Shown one piece after another: positions 17,064-25,900 of a DNA stretch of 64,000 bases. The first letter of the stretch is position 1; the number at the start of each line of letters is the position of its first letter. The stretch spans positions 1 through 64,000 of the forward strand of contig NZ_QWGB01000003.1 of NCBI RefSeq assembly GCF_003576345.1, written 5' to 3'. Under the pieces are notes generated by a model. It made no database searches, had not been told where the DNA came from, and saw only the letters and a list, made by a program, of their open reading frames with translations. The translations under genes were made by a program, and so were the position numbers. The DNA comes from Henriciella barbarensis. Lineage in GTDB: Bacteria > Pseudomonadota > Alphaproteobacteria > Caulobacterales > Hyphomonadaceae.

Positions 17064-17753
17064 TTATTCTGCTCGGCGTCGATACATCCAACCTTGCTCC
17101 CCGTGAGATCCTTGCATCGGCTGGACGCTGTAGGTCTTGGTGTAGAGCCGCATCATGGCAGCCCGCCGTCTGTTGAACGCCAAATCAGCGAAGGACTCAT
17201 CTGGGGAGTTGAAAGCATGTTCATACTCTAGCGGGAACGCTTTGAGGACGATCAACGCGAAGTCAGGACAGAAGGCGCCTACCAATGAGTTCACGGCATC
17301 CGAGCTCCGGCCAGCCAAGGACGAGATGGGTTTCATCCAGACCCGACGGATCTCAACGATATCACCATAGGCGCCGACCTCTTCTCCAATGTCGCCGAAC
17401 TCAGCTTCCAATGCGCAAGCAAGATCGCTTTCCTCCTGCTCATCCATATCCATTACGTAGAGCACTTCTTCGGCGTCCATAAACGCGGGTATACTGTAGC
17501 GCATGAGCTGAACGCCGCCGACTATGTCAGAGCCCAAGAAGATCCAGGCGTCACAGACCTGCCGCCGGATAACCGACATTAACTCGTCCAAAGGAACGTC
17601 ATAGAGCCCAACCGGCTCGGGTGCGCTCAAGCTGTACTCAATGCGAAGATCTGGACCGAGTTGGATCGTCGGAAGACGAGCAGCTCTTGCATGGTCTTCA
17701 GCACGGAAGGGAGACGGCACTTTAGTCTGGCGCCGCAAGCGTTTTGTTGTCAT
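17064..17753 (-). CDS. Uncharacterised island protein
   Basis: This 229-residue protein (ATG 17753) starts with a basic stretch (MTTKRLRRQTKVPSPF) and then an acidic centre (DMDEQEESDLACALEAEFGD). It ends with a conserved-looking segment: LIVLKAFPLEYE, FNRRRAAMMRLYTKTYSV and GEQGWMYRR. I have no family name for it. The frame stays open upstream to 17969, but that extension looks poor. It is convergent with the polymerase-like gene (65 bp between stops) and is the last gene before the island's right end. Confidence 0.6.
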   Translation of the reverse strand: MTTKRLRRQTKVPSPFRAEDHARAARLPTIQLGPDLRIEYSLSAPEPVGLYDVPLDELMSVIRRQVCDAWIFLGSDIVGGVQLMRYSIPAFMDAEEVLYVMDMDEQEESDLACALEAEFGDIGEEVGAYGDIVEIRRVWMKPISSLAGRSSDAVNSLVGAFCPDFALIVLKAFPLEYEHAFNSPDESFADLAFNRRRAAMMRLYTKTYSVQPMQGSHGEQGWMYRRRAE

Positions 17754-18257
17754 GAGACTCTCGGAGTGGAGATGAGGTGGAAAGGAAAGTATCTGCTGTT
17801 TGGCAGGACGGTATGAACGCGCGTTGGAGTCGCTGGTTCCGCGTAACTGAAAGTCGGCATGAGCGGTACAAAGCGGCGGCAAGGTTCGAGTACAAAAAAC
17901 TCCATATTGCGGTTTGTACCCCTGCTTGACCGCTTCTGTAACCTCTTGTATAGAAACGGAATAATTCAATCACTCAGATGCCCTCCAGTCCTCTCCTGGC
18001 ACCATCGGAAAATTTCTAAAATCAATGTATGGCTTTCTCTCCAATACCTTGGGGGCTGGCCAGCACTTGCGGCCGCAGGCCCGTTGGGGCTGCGGTGATC
18101 GGTGGTGCGACGGCTGCTGCCACCTGCGTTCTTTTTGACGGGCTCCGGATGAGGGTCAGGTGTCTAGGGTGAGACTTAAGCAGTGAGCGCGCCTGTATAT
18201 GTGCGGGGCTATGGATGCCTGCCTGTGCAGGTATCTTTGGCACGGAGGCGCATGTCA
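17754..18257. other. Island right end and flanking non-coding DNA
   Basis: This stretch contains the island boundary (17987-18010) and no convincing gene. Past the boundary, 18211-18240 holds a short REP-like palindrome (CCTGC-CTGT-GCAGG within ATGGATGC...GTATC), a layout common to dispersed palindromic repeats. Only one copy is seen in the window. Confidence 0.45.
17987..18010 (+). repeat. Distal attachment site of the island
   Basis: This 24-base copy of the tRNA-Leu 3' end and flank (AGTCCTCTCCTGG..CACCATCGGAA) differs from 4475-4499 only by loss of one G. No tRNA gene precedes it, so it marks the far end of the integrated element. The missing G would break the acceptor stem if it were part of a tRNA. 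Confidence 0.82.
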
Positions 18258-18641
18258 CTAAGGCGGTACGAGTTCGAAGGGTGCGGCAAGTGTGTGTCCC
18301 GAGGCGTCATACATTGCCTGCGGGACCCGTAGCGGGGGTGCTTTGAATTCGGCGTCTCTTATGCCTTGCCAAGGGCCTGAAGCATCGAGCGGCAGTCTGT
18401 CCCACGGTTGGCGGGGCGCAAAAGCGGTCCAGTCGTTCGGATCTGGCTGGTCCCCGAAAGCCTGCAGCGTGATATAGATACGGCCCTTTCTGCAGACCGA
18501 GTAGCCGACAAGACCAGAACGATTTTCGGCACGTCTCGCTATGAGGTAGCGGTCCAGCCAGTAGAGTTCCCAGAGGAATATAGGCCAGTACCAGAGCTCC
18601 AGCTCTGCCAACACATCAAGGATCCAGTCGCGGGCGATCAT
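18258..18641 (-). CDS. Hypothetical protein
   Basis: A 127-residue protein from ATG 18641 begins with an amphipathic, tryptophan-rich segment (MIARDWILDVLAELELWYWP...LWELYWLDRY) and has a proline-rich C-terminal half. It could be membrane-associated. No family is recognised. It lies just outside the island boundary, on the same strand as the GNAT genes but 100 bp downstream of them. The alternative TTG start at 18650 adds three residues. Confidence 0.5.
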   Translation of the reverse strand: MIARDWILDVLAELELWYWPIFLWELYWLDRYLIARRAENRSGLVGYSVCRKGRIYITLQAFGDQPDPNDWTAFAPRQPWDRLPLDASGPWQGIRDAEFKAPPLRVPQAMYDASGHTLAAPFELVPP

Positions 18642-18749
18642 GGAAGCCAACGTAATCGGGCCACGAACGTGTCGGAAACTCTGGTGCAGGAATGGTGTTT
18701 GTGCCGGTGTAGTGACGGTGTTTTTTGGAGGTCTGTCCTCGGAATCTGC

Positions 18750-19394
18750 TCAGGCAGCCTCCTCGCAGTCCCGGTCAGTGGAACGCTGGGCTGATTCCTC
18801 GAGTATGCCCTGCCGGTCCCAGTCGCCTTCGGGACGTATCAGGATGAAGGGATCGCTTCCGGATGTGATCGGGTTCGGATGGCGTGGAACGGGAATGTCG
18901 ATCTCAAGATACTCGAAGTCCGAGAAGCTGAAGCTTTCCCTGCCATCCTGAAGCTCGCAGTGGAGCACGCGCGACCAGAGTGGCCAGAGGCGTGCCTGTA
19001 TCTGACCGATCATCAGGCGGTAGCCTTTGCGTGATGCAATCTCGATCGCGTGGGCGAGCAGAATACGTTCAATGTGGCGGCCTCGCATTGAAGGCAGAAT
19101 ACAGACGCGTTCGATCTTTCCGAACTCAGCAAACCATCTGAGGCGAAGTGTGCCGACAGGCTCCCTGCCCATGAAGGCAATGAGATGAAGCGCGGCAAGA
19201 TCATTGCCGTCATATTCTTCATCATAGGGGCAGCGCTGCTCTGCCATGAAGACGGCGGCGCGGATGGCAAAGACACGCTGGAGGTCATCCAGTGACTGTA
19301 CGGGGCGCACACGCAGCGCGCGAAAACTGTCTGGCGAGGGCGCGCGGCGCAGTGCCTTGCAGCCTATGGCCGGGTAAGAAAGCGGATAGGACAT
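18750..19394 (-). CDS. GNAT-family N-acetyltransferase
   Basis: This 214-residue protein has a GNAT acyl-CoA-binding core. The N-terminal strand-helix region is VFAIRAAVFMAEQRCPYDEEYDG, followed by strand PVGTLRLR, strand IERVCILPSMRGRHIERILL (the pyrophosphate loop, in divergent form) and helix HAIEIASRKGYRLMIGQIQARL. The C-terminal 50 residues are unusual. Its start ATG overlaps the stop of the preceding gene, so they form a two-gene unit. The substrate is unknown. Confidence 0.75.
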   Translation of the reverse strand: MSYPLSYPAIGCKALRRAPSPDSFRALRVRPVQSLDDLQRVFAIRAAVFMAEQRCPYDEEYDGNDLAALHLIAFMGREPVGTLRLRWFAEFGKIERVCILPSMRGRHIERILLAHAIEIASRKGYRLMIGQIQARLWPLWSRVLHCELQDGRESFSFSDFEYLEIDIPVPRHPNPITSGSDPFILIRPEGDWDRQGILEESAQRSTDRDCEEAA

Positions 19395-19969
19395 CAGGTG
19401 GCGCTCACAGGATCAGAAACGAAAAGGTCTCTTAGTCCGCCAGATACGCGACGGTAGCCCAGCGTCAGCATGGATCGTGCGCCATCTTCGGTTGCGCCGC
19501 GGGCATAAGTGGGAACAGGCGCAAAGGCGTTGAGACGCAGATCTCCCGCTGCCATGAGCACTGATTTTCGCGCCTCCCGCGTGGCGCCAGCATAGATGCC
19601 ACAATAGACCCCAAAGATCGGTGTATCAGCCGGCGCGATATGCCGAATGGCCGGGTCTGCAGGGTTGAAGCTACCATTCTCGACAGCGGCCCTCCCCTCT
19701 TCAGTTACCGGAACCAAGAGGAAGATGCCTGCTATCGGATTACCCGTGTTCCAGACAGTCATCTGCGTGATTGCGTCAATGGTTGCGACGACTTCCGGCC
19801 GAGCGAGGGCGCCGCCGATGAGAGTTTCGCCGAGCGTTAAAGTCTCGATGATTTCGCTAGGCTCAGCGCGGCGGATGGCGTACTTTCTCATGATCCCAGC
19901 GACGTGGCCGGGTGATGTGCTGCAGTATGGCCGGGCGGTTTGAGATACAACTGTGCGGTGAATGGTCAT
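19394..19969 (-). CDS. Uncharacterised protein co-transcribed with the GNAT gene
   Basis: This 191-residue protein (ATG 19969, good GGAG at 8-11 bp) contains the segments MRKYAIRRAEPSEI, GIYAGATREARKSVLMAAG and ATEDGARSMLTLGYRRV. The last recalls the C-terminal strand-helix of acyltransferases, so it may be a diverged GNAT-like partner. It overlaps the next gene by one base and is divergent from a LysR gene, a common arrangement of regulator and target. Confidence 0.6.
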   Translation of the reverse strand: MTIHRTVVSQTARPYCSTSPGHVAGIMRKYAIRRAEPSEIIETLTLGETLIGGALARPEVVATIDAITQMTVWNTGNPIAGIFLLVPVTEEGRAAVENGSFNPADPAIRHIAPADTPIFGVYCGIYAGATREARKSVLMAAGDLRLNAFAPVPTYARGATEDGARSMLTLGYRRVSGGLRDLFVSDPVSAT

Positions 19970-19984
19970 GAAAAACTCCCTTTA

Positions 19985-20007
19985 CGCGAGATTCTTCGGA
20001 TTTCGCG
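19985..20007. promoter_or_regulatory. Candidate LysR-type operator dyad
   Basis: The 121-bp divergent gap holds CGCGA-N13-TCGCG, an interrupted dyad of the size LysR regulators bind. It is close to the start of the 19969 gene and about 85 bp from the lysR start. This is inference from position and symmetry only. Confidence 0.35.
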
Positions 20008-20090
20008 CAAGGGTTGTCAAGTTGTGTGATTTACTTTTTTCGAATTCGCGGTCAGGGCATTGCTGTCACCCTGGTCCGGAAGGCTTCTGA

Positions 20091-21044
20091 ATGAAAAAGA
20101 CATCCCTCGACTGGGACAAGCTGCGCGTTTTTGGCGTCGTCGCTGAACTGAAAAGCCTGACCGCAGCAGGCAAACGGCTCGGAGAGTCCACGCCAACTGT
20201 CAGTCGTAAAATAGACGAGCTTGAGAAAATGCTCGGGTGCGACTTGTTTAATCGCACCACGAAGGGCGTGGAGCTGACGGAGGCCGGCCGGGAAGTCCAG
20301 AGACGAACCCGCACCATGTCTGACAGCGCCAACGACATCGTCAACACGGTCAGCGACTTTGATCTGGAGGGAAGCGGAAGCCTTCGTTTTTCAGGACAGG
20401 ATGGCGTGGCGTCGCATTGGCTTGCCCGCCTCATCCCGCAATTCCAGGAAGAAAGACCGGGGGTAGATCTCGACTTCCAGATCGCCGATCGTGAAGCAGA
20501 TCTCGCAGGAGGCGATGCGGATCTGAGCATCACGTTCAATGAGCCGCGCCTGAGGGATATTCTCTCAATCCGGCTTGGCGTGCTTCACTACATGTTTTTC
20601 ACGACGAAAGACTATCTTGCGGGGCGTACGGCGCCGGCAAGCCTTTATGACCTGATTGGTCACGATGTGCTGATGCACGACGCCTATTCCTACCAGATCG
20701 AGAGCTGGTCGAGCCGGGCAGTCGATCTGAAGAAAGCAATCCGATTCAAACTGACGACGAATTCAGGAACTGTCCTGCGCGAAGTTTGCGCGAATGGCGG
20801 CGGGATCGCCGTCATGCCATCCTATGTGGTGGAACTTGATCCGCGTCTGATCGCGCTGGAGCTGCCGGAAGTTGCACCGATCCAGTTCTGGCTGACCTAT
20901 ACGCCCCGGATCCAGCGCCTTTCACGGGGACGCCAGTTTATCGACTGGACGAGAAAGCAATTCTCCAGCGAGAAATCGCCCTGGTTTCAGGACACGTTCG
21001 TGCATCCTAACCAGTTCGATAAGTACGCGGAGCGAGGAAAATAG
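20091..21044 (+). CDS. LysR-family transcriptional regulator
   Basis: This 317-residue protein has the LysR winged helix at residues 5-65 (LRVFGVVAELKSLTAAGKRLGESTPTVSRKIDELEKMLG in outline), a linker helix, and a periplasmic-binding-like effector domain (about 95-295). The start ATG is at 20091. It is divergent from the acyltransferase-like pair and probably controls it and itself. The effector is unknown. Confidence 0.9.
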   Translation: MKKTSLDWDKLRVFGVVAELKSLTAAGKRLGESTPTVSRKIDELEKMLGCDLFNRTTKGVELTEAGREVQRRTRTMSDSANDIVNTVSDFDLEGSGSLRFSGQDGVASHWLARLIPQFQEERPGVDLDFQIADREADLAGGDADLSITFNEPRLRDILSIRLGVLHYMFFTTKDYLAGRTAPASLYDLIGHDVLMHDAYSYQIESWSSRAVDLKKAIRFKLTTNSGTVLREVCANGGGIAVMPSYVVELDPRLIALELPEVAPIQFWLTYTPRIQRLSRGRQFIDWTRKQFSSEKSPWFQDTFVHPNQFDKYAERGK

Positions 21045-21055
21045 GCCTCTATACT

Positions 21056-21430
21056 TTAGAACGTCTTTAGAATGGTGATGATGGCCTCAAGTTTTTTGGG
21101 GTCATCGATGGTTCGGGTCACGCGGCTAACCTCCGAGCGCATACGATCAATCTCACTGTCACCGCCGTCCGTGCCGCCGAGCAAAACTTCGTCCGGGAAG
21201 AGATGGTCGATTGGTACCGCCAGAAGGTTGGCGATGGCTGCAAGCGTACCTGCACTGATGCGGTTGGTGCCGTTCTCATACTTGTGAACCTGTTGGTATG
21301 ACAGGCCAAGCTGCTTGGCGAGATCGTCGAGGGTCATACCCACACGGCGGCGCGCCTGCCTTACGAGTTGTCCAATTCCGCGATCAGCGTCACTTACCTT
21401 GCGCGGCGAAGCAGTCAAAACAGTACTCAT
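21056..21430 (-). CDS. XRE-family helix-turn-helix regulator
   Basis: This 124-residue protein has a Cro/CI-type HTH at about 20-78 (LVRQARRRVGMTLDDLAKQL, then QVHKYENGTNRISAGTLAAIANLL) and a C-terminal tail of 45 residues. GAGGGG precedes the ATG. Similar small regulators are common in alphaproteobacteria. It is convergent with lysR, 11 bp between stops. The target is unknown. Confidence 0.88.
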   Translation of the reverse strand: MSTVLTASPRKVSDADRGIGQLVRQARRRVGMTLDDLAKQLGLSYQQVHKYENGTNRISAGTLAAIANLLAVPIDHLFPDEVLLGGTDGGDSEIDRMRSEVSRVTRTIDDPKKLEAIITILKTF

Positions 21431-21582
21431 TGGAACCCCTCGTGAATTGCAACTCTAACTGACATATTCCGATCTACATTATCGCCTAGCTTTACCCGTT
21501 ACATCAATTGGGGCGTTCATAAAGAAAATGAAACACAAATACATCTTCGAGTTTAGAGAAAGTTTTCAATAATATAAAATTG

Positions 21583-21610
21583 AAAAAAAAGGGCCGCCCT
21601 AAGGCAGCCC
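21583..21610 (-). terminator. Rho-independent terminator for the CoA-transferase gene
   Basis: Read on the minus strand, GGGCTGCC-TTAG-GGCGGCCC forms a stem with one mismatch and is followed by eight T. It is 146 bp past the stop of the CoA-transferase gene, the nearest minus-strand gene upstream. Confidence 0.75.
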
Positions 21611-21642
21611 AGTTCAAGCAAGAAGGACGCCGGACCGCAAAA

Positions 21643-21742
21643 CTTCAGGAGAACTTTTCTCCTGTCGCTGCAGCCGACGTCCCTTTGATAGCAAAGCCCA
21701 GCTGAACACCTTCGCATACGGCTCGTTGTGCCGTGTTCAGCT
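21643..21742. other. Non-coding segment with two perfect inverted repeats
   Basis: Between the terminator and the CoA-transferase stop lie AGGAGAA-CTT-TTCTCCT (21647-21663) and a perfect 10-bp pair AGCTGAACAC (21700-21709) / GTGTTCAGCT (21733-21742) around a 23-base loop. There is no coding potential. It may be the structured 3' tail of the CoA-transferase mRNA or a small RNA. Confidence 0.4.
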
Positions 21743-21755
21743 AGGCTGGCCGAGG

Positions 21756-22853
21756 TCAGCCGATATCCCAGTCCTTCAGGACTTCGTCGGTATGCGCGCC
21801 CGGGCTTGCCGGCGGACGCTGAATTTTGCCTGGCGTTCTGGAGAAGCGCGGCGCAGGAGCCGGTTGGGTCACACCTTCATAATTCACGAAGGTCTGGCGT
21901 TCCTTGTTATGCGGATGTTCAGGCGCCTCTGCCATGGACAGAACCGGCGCGAAGCAGACATCTGTGCCCTCCATGATCTCACACCACTCATCGCGGGTCT
22001 TCGTCTTGAAGACATCAATGATCTTTGCCTTAAGCTCCGGCCATTTGGAGCGGTCCATCTGGTGCTGGAAGTCAGGATCGGTGAGCCCGGCTTTCTCGAG
22101 CAGGAGCGCGTAGAATTGCGGTTCAATCGAGCCGATGGCGACGTAGCCGCCATCCTTGGTTTCATAGGTGTCGTAGAAGTGCGCGCCCCCATCAAGAAGA
22201 TTGTTTTCGCGCTCATCGTTCCAGACGCCCATGGCGCGCATGCCGAAGAACATGGAGCTGAGAGAGGCTGCGCCATCGGTCATGGCAACGTCGATGACCT
22301 GGCCCTCTCCGCCGCCTCGAGCATTCAGAATTGCCGCAAGGAGGCCGAAAGCGAGATAGAGTGCGCCGCCGCCATAGTCGCCAATCAGATTGAGCGGCGG
22401 GTATGGGCGTTCATCCTTGCGGCCCATTGCGCCGAGAGCGCCAGTCAGGGCGATATAGTTGAGGTCGTGGCCGGCGGCCTGTGCCAGCGGGCCGAACTGG
22501 CCCCAACCGGTCATGCGGCCATAGGCAAGCTTTGGATTGCGGGCGAGAACGACGTCAGGGCCGAGGCCGAGGCGTTCCATGACACCTGGGCGGAAACCCT
22601 CGATCAGGCCATCTGCCTTCTCGATCAGCTTGAGTGCGGTTTCGACATCGTCGGGGTTCTTGAGGTCGAGCGCGATGGAGCGGCGCCCACGTGATTCGAC
22701 ATTGGCTGGGGTTGCGGCGCGGCCGCCCTTCCCTGCCCTGTCGATCCGCACAACATCGGCCCCCAGATCCGACAGGAGCATGCCGCAGAACGGCCCTGGC
22801 CCAATGCCCTGAAATTCAACAATCCTGACGCCTGTAAGTGGTCCGCTGGCCAT
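21756..22853 (-). CDS. CaiB/BaiF CoA-transferase family, alpha-methylacyl-CoA racemase type
   Basis: This 365-residue member of the family III CoA-transferases most resembles alpha-methylacyl-CoA racemase, which inverts the 2-methyl centre of branched acyl-CoAs before beta-oxidation. The racemase catalytic pair is visible: His in [11 protein letters not shown] and Asp in [11 protein letters not shown]. The N-terminal [14 protein letters not shown] is the family signature. GGAGGAG precedes the ATG at 22853. It lies upstream of nothing obviously related and has its own terminator. Another CaiB-family reaction cannot be excluded. Confidence 0.85.
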   Translation of the reverse strand: MASGPLTGVRIVEFQGIGPGPFCGMLLSDLGADVVRIDRAGKGGRAATPANVESRGRRSIALDLKNPDDVETALKLIEKADGLIEGFRPGVMERLGLGPDVVLARNPKLAYGRMTGWGQFGPLAQAAGHDLNYIALTGALGAMGRKDERPYPPLNLIGDYGGGALYLAFGLLAAILNARGGGEGQVIDVAMTDGAASLSSMFFGMRAMGVWNDERENNLLDGGAHFYDTYETKDGGYVAIGSIEPQFYALLLEKAGLTDPDFQHQMDRSKWPELKAKIIDVFKTKTRDEWCEIMEGTDVCFAPVLSMAEAPEHPHNKERQTFVNYEGVTQPAPAPRFSRTPGKIQRPPASPGAHTDEVLKDWDIG

Positions 22854-22964
22854 TGCCTCGCTCCTCCATGATTTCGCAATGGCGAGACCATATAAGAGCC
22901 GGTCTTGCTGCCAAGACTTGCCGTCGCGTCGTGCCAGACGCTGGTTTGCACCGGTGGGGCGGCG

Positions 22965-25900
22965 TCAGGCAGGCACGAGGCCGCCAAGCTCTCGCAGCAG
23001 GTTGCGGATGAGCTGGATGCGTTTGTGTTTCTCATCCGGTGCGCGGGTCACGACAAGCTTGCCATCAGGGCGAAGCTTCATGGAGTTCGGACGAGATTGA
23101 ACAATGGTCATCAGCTCGCGCGGCTCTACCGGTGTGTCTTCGCGGAACGCCATCACAATGCCTTTCGGACCGGAATCGAGCTTGCCGATCCCAAGCTTTT
23201 TGCAGGCCGCCTTGATAGCCGTGATGTCGAGTAGCTGCCTGGTTTCCTCCGGCAGCGGGCCGAAGCGATCGATGAGCTCAGCGGCGAAACGCTCACGGCC
23301 TTCGTCAGTGTCGATTTCAGCCAGTCGTCGATAGAGGGCGAGCCGGACACCGAGGTCTTCAACATAGTCTTCCGGAATGAGGACGGCGACGCCAAGATTG
23401 ATCTGCGGCGACCAGTCGTCGGCGACTTCTTCCTCAAGGTCGCTGCCGGATTTTAGGGCGGCGACGGCATCTTCCAGCATGGACTGGTAGAGCTCGACCC
23501 CAACCTCTTTGACATGGCCCGATTGCTGGTCGCCGAGGAGGTTGCCGGAGCCGCGCATGTCGAGGTCGTGGCTGGCGAGCTGGAAGCCCGCGCCGAGACT
23601 GTCGAGCGACTGGAGAATGCGAAGACGGCGTTCGGCGCCGGGCGTCATGACGTGTTCGCGCGGCGTGGTGAGATAGGCATAGGCGCGAAGCTTCGAGCGG
23701 CCGACACGTCCGCGAAGCTGGTAGAGCTGGGCCAGGCCAAACATGTCGGACCGATAGATGACGAGCGTGTTTGCGCGCGGAATGTCGAGGCCGCTTTCAA
23801 CGATAGTGGTCGAGAGCAATACGTCATACTCACCCTCATAGAAGGCGGTCATGATGTCCTCGAGTTCGGTCGGTGGCATCTGGCCGTGCGCGACGATGAA
23901 ACTCACTTCCGGCACATTGTCGCGCATGAAGGTTTCTAGGAAATCGAGATCGGAAATCCGGGGGGCTACGAAGAAGGCCTGGCCGCCGCGATATTTCTCG
24001 CGCAGCAGGGCCTCACGGATCGTGACGGTGTCGAACTCGGCCACATAGGTACGCACGGAGAGACGGTCGACAGGCGGTGTCGCGATGATGGAAAGATCGC
24101 GAATGCCTGTGAGCGCCATCTGAAGGGTGCGCGGAATGGGCGTTGCCGAAAGCGTCAGGACATGGACATCCGATTTCAGCTCTTTCAGACGTTCCTTGTG
24201 CTTCACACCGAAACGCTGCTCCTCATCGACAATCAGAAGGCCGAGGCGTTTGAACTCGATGGACTTTGACAGAAGCGCATGCGTGCCGACGACGATATCA
24301 ACATCACCGCTGGTCAGACCGTCGCGGGCGTCATTCGCCTCCTTTTGCGTGACCATCCGGGAAAGGTGCCGGACTTTCACTGGCCAGTTTGCAAACCGCT
24401 CAGCAAAGGATTTGAAGTGCTGGCGGGCAAGCAGCGTGGTTGGCGCGATGACTGCGACCTGCATACCGCTCATCGCGGCGACGAAAGCAGCGCGCAGTGC
24501 AACCTCTGTCTTGCCGAAGCCGACATCGCCGCAGACGAGCCGGTCCATTGGCTTGCCGCTGGCAAGGTCTTCCAGCGTGTCCTCAATGGCGTTGAGCTGG
24601 TCGTCTGTCTCTTCATAAGGGAAGCGGGCGGCGAACTCCTCGTAAAGCCCCTGCCCTGTCGTCGTCGGTTCGGCTTTCCTGAGCTCCCGGGCTGCCGCGA
24701 TCTCCAGCAGTTCGGCGGCCATCTCCAGAATGCGTTTCTTGGCCTTGGCCTTGCGGGTCTGCCAGCCGACACCGCCCAGCTTGTCGACGGCACTTTCAGC
24801 GTCGTCGCTGCCATAGCGGCTGATCAGATCGACGTTCTCAACCGGCAGATAAATCTTGTCTCCGCCTGAGTATTCAAGCTCGAGGCAGTCGTGTGGCGCG
24901 CCCGTCAGCTCAAGCGTCTTGAGGCCTTCGTAGCGACCGACGCCATGATCGACGTGGACGACAAGGTCACCGGTATTGAGAGACGCAGCCTCGGAAATAA
25001 AGTTGGCAGCCTTGCGCTTGCGGCGCGGGGCCGCGAGCCGGTCGCCAAGTACGTCCGGTTCAGAGATGATGGCGAGGTTCTCGGTCTCGACGCCCTGCTC
25101 TAGCGGCAGTTCGCAGATGCTGAGACCTGCAGTGGCTGCTGCATCCAGCGAGTAGACTCGTGGAAGCGCGCCGAGCCCGTGGTCTTCCATGACATTGACG
25201 AGCCGGTCTGCCGAGCCGGATGTCCATGCGCCGAAGATAACGGTGAGACCTTTTTCGCGCAGCGCCTCTGCATGGGCTGCGGCAGATTTGAAGACGTTCG
25301 TCTCGGGCTGTGCGCGTTCTGGCGCGAAATCGCGGCCATGCTTGCCGCCCAGGTCGATGCCAGTTTCGGCACCGGTCGCAGTGAACCGCGCAATTCCGCG
25401 CGAGGAGAGCTCTTCGTCGAGATCCTTTGCATTGAGGTAAAGCGCGTCCGGCGGCAGGACGCGCGCCGGCCGGTCATCCGTCGCCGCTTCGAGGCGCGCG
25501 GCGTGATAGTCTTCTGCCTGCGAACGGCGCTCGCTGGACGCTTCGCCAGCCAGATAGCCAAAACCCACCAGCGCATCGCTGTCGATATAATCGAACAGGC
25601 TATCAAGGTGGTCGTGGAAGAGCGGCAGCCAGTTTTCGAGGCCCTGGCGCCTGATCTGGGCCCGTGCAGCTTCATACATCGTGTCGCCGCCCGGCGCACC
25701 GAAGGCATCGAGGTACTTTTCACGAAACAGGCTGAGTGTGTCGCTGGAGAAGAGAATCTCGGACACCGGCGCAAGCGTGATCGATGGCAGTTCGCGCGTC
25801 GAAATCTGGGTTTCGGGGTTAAAGGCTTTCAATTGATCCAGCGTGTCGCCAAACAGGTCGAGGCGGATCGGCTCATCGCTGGTCGGCGGGTAGATGTCGA

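Larger units (their letters stand above)
4475..18010. mobile_element. Integrative island in tRNA-Leu(CAG), about 13.5 kb
   Basis: The island is bounded by the direct repeat of the tRNA 3' end, with a tyrosine integrase immediately inside the tRNA-proximal end. The cargo is a type I restriction-modification system with a metallopeptidase, an RNase H-like/polymerase-like gene pair, a secreted protein and uncharacterised genes. No conjugation, capsid or plasmid replication-initiator gene is recognised, so mobility probably depends on the integrase plus help from elsewhere. Excision directionality factors are not identified. Confidence 0.8.

Noticed and set aside
18022-18258. 78-codon minus-strand frame after the island end
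   Set aside because: It reads through a REP-like palindrome (KIPAQAGIH), a typical translation of repeat DNA, not a protein.
21726-22694. 322-codon plus-strand frame antisense to the racemase
   Set aside because: The minus strand encodes a complete CaiB-family protein with its catalytic His and Asp. The plus frame has no family features.
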